From positions 46,138-110,137 of the forward strand of contig MNCI01003637.1 in assembly GCA_015680685.1 (NCBI GenBank): 64,000 nucleotides of DNA. The letters are read 5' to 3'. A program made the translations under genes and the position numbers. Below, one piece after another: positions 59,101 through 64,000 of this stretch; the stretch's first letter is position 1, and each line of letters begins with the position of its first letter. The DNA comes from Gnetum montanum (taxonomy: Eukaryota > Streptophyta > Gnetopsida > Gnetales > Gnetaceae). The notes under the pieces were generated by a model. The model was given only the letters and a program-made list of their open reading frames with translations, was not told the DNA's origin and searched no databases.

Positions 59101-59949
59101 GCATAATGGGTTTGATACTCATGAATGTTGAAGGCCATCTGCCCCATTACACCAGCGCGTACGTTGTTGGTGGACGTAAACTCTTTTATTGCCATTTCGG
59201 TCCAAGACAATGTATCACCGTTGCCTACTAACCCATTCTCGTTGATGAAAAACCTATATCATATAACACATTAAGATCCTACGCTTCGCAAATTTAGACA
59301 TTAAAAACATAATGACAATACTGCCAGTAAAACAACTTACCNCCTCCAGGCACGGTATATTATTCGGGCGGGTAAGTTGTTTTACTGGCAGTATTGTCAT
59401 TATGTTTTTAATGTCTNCCATATAGCTTTCCCCTGCAACCGAGTCTGAGGGGGAGGAACATTGGGTACGATAGGGTTTATACAACATAAAACCCTGACTA
59501 TGTCCAAAATGATTAGGACAGGTTTAACCATGACACTGTACAGAAAATAAACATGTTACCATCTAGATTTTGATCGCATGCTTAAACCATAGGAAAATTT
59601 ACAAAATTATGCTCTAGCCGTACATCCAAAATCGTCGAAACCCTTGTAATGGTACAAGGTCTATCTTAGACACGACGATAGATGAAACACTGTTGTCTAA
59701 ACCCTTGCTTCAATATGAGGTCTACAACATAAAACTCTAATTTACGTAGAAGACGTAAAAAGAATAAACACAAAAAAAAAATGAAAAGCGTATCACAGGA
59801 AGCAATACGAGTAAGCAAAGGCTGGCCTACCGATTCAGGGGAGTGACATCCCTCACTTCGACCAAGGCCTGCGAAGCACGCTGCAGGCTCCCTTGTACTT
59901 CGTTGATTTTAGCCAACTTGGCATTCTTTCCTCTAACTTTCGGTGCCAT
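56138..59949 (-). pseudogene. Intron-containing antisense gene inside TatD, unknown family
   Basis: Eight exons (minus): 59949-59831, 59497 to about 59343 (damaged), 59253-58979, 58869-57820, 57719-57540, 57472-57344, 57267-56450, 56371-56138. Introns are GT-AG (GTAGGC, GTAAGT, GTAAGG, GTAAGC, GTCAGT, GTATGT, GTAAGT donors), and phases agree at every junction outside the damaged exon. It starts MAPKVRGKNAKLAKINEVQG and ends DDLLGLEANLRDTGDSGTRG plus DA. Exon 4 includes ARVRHIRVNFDIDTQLFTDL; exon 7 has a coiled-coil-like NINEDLQKKLQRSEKERMSL; exon 8 is acidic. About 18 stops (9 TGA, 8 TAG, 1 TAA) all fit decay of CGA, CAG/TGG or CAA. No family recognised. Confidence 0.72.
59296..59416. other. 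46-bp perfect inverted repeat bracketed by single N bases
   Basis: Arms 59296-59341 and 59371-59416 are exact reverse complements, with N at 59342 and 59417. If the 74-bp block between the Ns is inverted, the exon sequence would join to its GTAAGT donor, duplicated on the far side. This looks like a gap-closing or read-joining error, not biology. Confidence 0.75.
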
Positions 59950-60435
59950 TGTTGCAGTCCTAAACACCTTCACATCTGAATACCTTCACAAATAACGTGC
60001 CGCAGTCTTTTGCTCTTCCTCCTTCTTTCTCTGACAGCCGAGAATTCAAATTTGCGATAGCCGACAGCCTGTTCTCGATAAGAACTGCCTACTTATATGC
60101 AAAATTAACCGACTTGACGCCCGATTTAAGTGAGACTTGCCCAAATACTAGTGTCAGTATGAGATGGAACCCGAGAATCAAGGCATTAATTGCGACAGAT
60201 ATCGCATGTATTACGGTCCGAAACGACCTTAAACTACTGTATCTTATCTCCTCGTAATCAATTCATATTAATTACAAGCTATTCACAATGTTCAAAATTC
60301 AGTTAGCTTCTCATGCTCAGCAACGTCACATCACATCCTTTTTCTTTTTAGACTAAACCAAGTGTTATACACTAAATACTTACGGTACTTAGTTTAGCAA
60401 CTTTCTAATTAGTCTCGTATTTGATAATTTTGTAG
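59950..60435. other. Interval upstream of the antisense gene
   Basis: Should contain the promoter of the antisense gene. A TATA-like GCATATAAGT (60100-60091, minus) lies about 140 bp before its ATG. Also holds one 27-bp-type repeat (60213-60239) and, at its right end, a plus-strand splice acceptor (TTTTGTAG, 60435). Confidence 0.4.
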
Positions 60436-62165
60436 GGTAATTGGCAAATGGATGAAACTTTATCTACACTCCTAGTTTTAATAAGCCCCCAAGGGGAAAT
60501 CATTAGACAATTTGATCCCGCGCTAGTAGAAACTAACCTTGCCCTCGATGACGCAACCATAGCCATGTCGGAAACATCTCAAGACTGGCCAGAACAATTG
60601 ATGCGCACGCTAGATCTGGAAGTTAGAGATGTAACCGAAGACCTCCTTAATGAGGTCTCTATGGTTACACATAAAGGTGAGACTAAAACTCTTAAGGTTA
60701 GTTCTTTACTAGACCAAAAGGTACATGATAACATAAAGTAGGTCCTCCAGGACAACATCATGGTGTTCGCATGGTCATACGAAGATATGTCGGGACTAGA
60801 CCCAAGATTAATACAACACAACATAATTCTAGATCCCCATATCAAAGCAGTTAGACAGAAAGCATGAAAAATTAAGCCAGAAGTTGCATTAGCAGTATGT
60901 GATGAGATCACTAAACTATACCAGGCTGGTTTTATTTGCGCAGTTGATTACTCAGAATGGGTATCTAACATTGTAGTTGTTCCCAAAAAGACCTAAGGGA
61001 TACGCATTTGCATAGACTTCCGAGACTTAAACAAAGCTACAATCAAGGATAACTTCCCATTACCGAGTATCGACCAACTAGTGGATACAACCGCTGGGCA
61101 TGCGCTTTTATCCTTCATGGATGGCTTCTTAGGCTATAATCAAATACGCATCAACCTAGAACACCAGTTGACAACTACCTTTATGACACCCTGGGGGACC
61201 TTTTGCTACACCATGATGCCTTTTGGGTTGAAAAATGCTGAAGCTACATATCAACGAGCTATGACGTACATCTTTAGCGATTACCTCCTAGGGAGACTAA
61301 ATGATTATGTTGATGATATAGCTGTTAAGTCTATAAGGTCAGAAGATCATTCGGAGGATCTGGAGTTAGTCCTCAAAAGATGCTCTAAATACGACCTCCG
61401 GCTCAACCCAAAGAAGTGCGTATTTGGAGTCAAAACTAGACGCATGCTGGGGTTTGTGGTATCGGAAACTGGTATACTAGTAGACCCTGACAAAGTCAAA
61501 GCCATCGTTGAATTGACACCCCCTACAAATCTCAAGCAATTACGCGGATTGCAAGGGAGGTTACAATTTATCAGGCGGTTCATTTCGAGACTAACAGATA
61601 AGTTACACCCTATGCAGCACTTGCTTAAAAAGGGGTTTAGTTTCGAATGGACAGACGATTTTCAGTGTGCGTTTGACAGCTTGAAGCAAGAACTTCAATG
61701 CTTGCCAATAGTATTCCCGCCACAAAGGGATCAACTATTTTACATATACCTTGCAACATCAGACGTAGCCTTAGCTGCATTACTCTATCAAAAGAGAAAT
61801 GACGGGTTAGAAGTACCCATATATTACTTAAGTCATGCTCTATGTGCGTATGAAATGAGGTACAATGAAGTAGAGTGTAATTGCTTAGCATTAGTGTTTA
61901 CGCTCAAAAAGTGCAGACACTATCTCTTTCGTAGCCAGGTCAACATAATCTACAAAAATAACATCCTTAGGCTATTACACATAATCTGTACGAAAGTAGT
62001 AAAATAGCTCGTTGGAAAGCTATCATGGCAGAATTTGATCTACGTTATATTGGTCAATCTTCTACGAAAGGCCAAGTAATAGTTGACCAATTAATAACCT
62101 CGCCCATTGACAATCAGGCAACCATAGAGCCTGAATTTCCGGCTAACATGTACATAGTTTAAGCC
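60436..62165 (+). pseudogene. RT: TatD reverse transcriptase and gypsy RNase H
   Basis: Opens right after the acceptor at 60435 with GNWQMDETLS in the phase expected from the protease exon. RT landmarks: VVVPKKT (followed by a TAA), IRICIDFRDLNKATIKDNFP, LLSFMDGFLGYNQIRINL, TPWGTFCYTMMPFGLKNAEA, and the catalytic YVDD (61306-61317). The thumb/connection region follows (RLNPKKCVFGVKTRRMLGFV). RNase H (about 61650-61985) has ATSDVALAALLYQKR and YYLSHALCAYEMRYNEVE, but its late Asp motif reads YKNNILRLL. A frameshift near 61985 precedes KGQVIVDQLI. Stops: TAG at 60739, TGA near 60865, TAA near 60995. Confidence 0.88.
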
Positions 62166-62184
62166 TTGTTTTAATAGGCCCTGA

Positions 62185-62565
62185 AGCAACGCTATACTTT
62201 GACAGAGCTTCAACCACTAGAGGCGGCAGTGCCGCCACGATCATTACGATATCACCTGAGGATGTGCGTCTTCATGCTTACCGCTTGACCTTTCCCTGTA
62301 CGAACAATGTGGCAGAGTACGAGGGACTCCTCAGGGGATTATTAATAGAGCTTGATGTTCAACACCTAGCAATTAGGGGCGATTCGATGCTTATTATAAA
62401 TCAAATCACAGGAGTGTACGCCTGGAAGGCTGTACATTTATAGTCCTACTACGATATGGCTAAAGATCTTCTGAAGTAGTTCACAATGATCAATGCCCAA
62501 CACGTGCCCCGAAACGATAACACACTAGCCAATGCACTTGCTACATTAGCTTTGAACATGCTGTC
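62185..62565 (+). pseudogene. aRNH: TatD second (archaeal-type) RNase H
   Basis: A second RNase H after the gypsy one marks the Tat lineage. Visible motifs: TLYFDRASTTRGGSAATI (first Asp kept; the usual Gly after it is Arg), NNVAEYEGLLRGLLIEL (Glu kept), IRGDSMLIINQITG (Asp kept), and VPRNDNTLANALATLAL, where the last catalytic Asp of the usual ADALA is Asn. Two TAG stops lie within (KAVHL-stop, DLLK-stop). Inactive as it stands. Confidence 0.8.
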
Positions 62566-62743
62566 GCACTTGTTCGACACCTGTCCCGCATTAATAACAG
62601 ATTGTACAGATCCTATCATTCAGGTGGCGCAAATATCTTCACTACTCGAAGATAGAACGCCAGAGTGGTACGACAACATTAAAACTTATCTCTTGCATGG
62701 CGAACCACCGCACGAACTAACACACGTGTAGAAAGATGCAATC

Positions 62744-63906
62744 CGCAAGCAAGCTAGGCAGTACGTCATCATAGGAGATAGTACCCTCTGTAGACACTCT
62801 TTTAATGGAGTACTACTTACTTGCGTTAACAAAGATCAGGCGCAACGTATAGTAGGTGAAATCCATGAGGGATTATGCGGAGGACACGTGGCACCATGGG
62901 CCATGGTCTCCAAAATCCATCGCTTATGGTATTATTGGCCGTACATGGAAAAATATTGTCTTATGAAGGTTAAAATGTGTGACACGTGTCAACGTTATGC
63001 GAACCTTATACACGTGTCACCTACAGAACTACACACGACTCAGATAACATGCCCCTTTCAACGATGGGGACTAGACATTATAGGGCCTATCACACTAAAA
63101 TCTTCCACAGGTCATAGCATCATAATCACCGTCACTGAATATTTCACGAAATGGGTGGAAGCCATTCCTCTACGAAAGATGACATCCCAACAAATCTGCC
63201 ATTTCATTTTAGATAACGTTGTAACCAGATTTGGCCTCCCGATGACTATCGTGACCGACAATGGGCCACAGTTTAGTAGTCTGGAAACCAAATCCTTTTG
63301 TGACAATCTTGGCATCAAACAATCTTTTTCCTCACCTTATTACCGGCAAGCAAATGGTCAAGCTGAAGCGAAAAACAAGGTCATTATCAACCTACTCAAG
63401 AAAATGCTCGACAGCAACAAGAGATGGTGGCATGAAAAGATCCTCTATGTGCTATGGGCGTATCATACCACATGCAGAACAACTACAGACAGTACATTCT
63501 ATAGCTTAGTCTATGGATCTGAGGTGGTGCTGCCCCTCGAATTACAAGTTCCTTCTCTGCGAATGGTCCTCTCCACAATTATAAATGAGGCTCAACACAC
63601 CGAGTCTCGAATCATGGATTTGGATTTAGTAGAGGAGAAGTGAATATAGATGCTTGATACCATCGAAAAGTATCAAGATAAGCAGAGGCAGAAGCACCGT
63701 CATAATCTTCAACAACGTTCGATCGAGAAGGGAGATTTAGTTCTCAAGGCCATTCACGAACCAGTAGGCAAGTTCTCTGCAAACTAGGAGGGCCCTTTCT
63801 TGGTAGCTGATGTGTATGGCAATGGCGCATTCAAGCTAGCAGATATCAACGGCAATGAATTACTGAATCTCGTGAATCATATATATTTGAAGCAGTACTA
63901 CATTTA
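62744..63906 (+). pseudogene. INT: TatD integrase
   Basis: Zinc-binding HHCC region: EIHEGLCGGH then MCDTCQRY (62860-63000). The catalytic core keeps D, D and E in RWGLDIIGP, IVTDNGPQF and GQAEAKNK (about 63065-63375), in an intact frame 62888-63643. Then a TGA and a TAG interrupt before MLDTIEKYQDKQRQKHRHNL. The C-terminal region has KGDLVLKAIH and EGPFLVADVYGNGAFKL, with a TAG in place of the Trp expected before EGPF. It ends HIYLKQYY-stop at 63906. Confidence 0.88.
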
Positions 63907-63920
63907 GCTGCATATCCAAT

Positions 63921-64000
63921 TTTAACATTAGGCATGGCAACAATCGTCCGCTACGCCGCTAAACTGGCAAAAATCATCCGCTACGATGCGAAACTGGCAA
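63921..64000 (+). repeat. 30-bp minisatellite downstream of TatD integrase
   Basis: Two full 30-bp units (63941 and 63971), each ending AAACTGGCAA with CCGCTACG in the middle, and a partial unit before them; the array runs off the window. Read in one frame they encode SSATPLNWQ and SSATMRNWQ, nearly the peptide coded by the TatB and TatC Gag repeats, although here they lie after the pol stop. Confidence 0.8.

Larger units (their letters stand above)
49917..64000 (+). mobile_element. TatD: Tat/Ogre-like LTR retrotransposon carrying an antisense gene
   Basis: 5' LTR 49917-51512, PBS 51519-51535, gag 51771-54390, protease about 54950-55567, antisense gene 56138-59949, RT from 60436, gypsy RNase H, a second archaeal-type RNase H (about 62185-62560), integrase to 63906, then a repeat at the window end. 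The 3' LTR lies outside. The second RNase H and the separation of protease from RT are marks of the Tat/Ogre group. The frame carries about 20 stops and at least two frameshifts but is the best preserved element here. Confidence 0.88.

Noticed and set aside
59296-59416. The 46-bp perfect inverted repeat as a functional hairpin or MITE
   Set aside because: It is exactly bracketed by isolated N bases and contains a duplicated splice donor, which points to an assembly error.
59254-59487. Minus-strand ORF containing two X residues
   Set aside because: The frame crosses the N-flanked inverted block and reads through intron sequence; only its first part is exon 2 of the antisense gene.
56138-59949. 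The antisense gene as an ordinary host gene with a retrotransposon beside it
   Set aside because: Protease and RT of the same element, with matching splice phases, lie on its two sides, and the surrounding DNA shares the element's repeats. Other copies must confirm; I keep this only as the main alternative.

Overview
This is nuclear DNA of a plant with a large, retrotransposon-rich genome. The evidence is one intron-bearing KUP/HAK/KT potassium transporter gene with plant-type splice sites, surrounded by Ty3/gypsy elements of two classic plant groups (Tat/Ogre-like and Athila-like). A gymnosperm or another large-genome seed plant is plausible, but the sequence alone does not settle it.

Layout. 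1-4819: 5' half of a minus-strand Tat-like element (TatA) that inserted into the protease region of an older minus-strand relative (TatB, 4820-9626). About 10.6-15.8 kb: decayed 3' half of an Athila-like element (AthA). 15.8-19.8 kb: poorly defined AT-rich DNA with one orphan exon-like ORF and a 229-bp tandem duplication. 19872-25468: intact nine-exon KUP gene encoding 786 aa. 25.5-27.7 kb: degraded Ty1/copia and SINE-like relics. 27749-46839: Athila-like element on the minus strand (AthB) with gag, pol and a long coiled-coil 3' ORF; its 3' LTR is split by a gag-only element with both LTRs (TatC, 28151-34248). 46.8-49.9 kb: SINE-like sequence, an orphan ORF, and a short-repeat/TATA block. 49917-64000: plus-strand Tat-like element (TatD) with LTR, gag, protease, RT, two RNase H regions and integrase, running off the window end.

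Main discovery candidate. Between the protease and reverse transcriptase of TatD lies a 3.8-kb gene on the opposite strand (56138-59949). It reads as about eight exons with GT-AG introns and mostly matching phases. It is interrupted only by stops of the kind C-to-T decay makes (CAG to TAG, CGA to TGA) and by one assembly scar. Its roughly 950-aa product, with a coiled-coil segment and an acidic tail, is not a family I recognise. Because it is antisense to the element's own transcript, its introns would survive retrotransposition. The host element also has in-phase splice sites that could remove the whole region as a sense intron.

Other themes. The Tat-like elements share an LTR promoter layout (G-box CACGTG about 35-40 bp upstream of TATAAATA), an unusual primer-binding-site-like sequence, and tandem repeats at the same places in each element (LTR, leader, gag linker, 3' region) whose motif changes between subfamilies. 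Two repeated coding motifs stand out: PF-[VI]-[VI]-R-x-P in the Gag linker, and a 27-30-bp unit with core TAAACTRGCAA.
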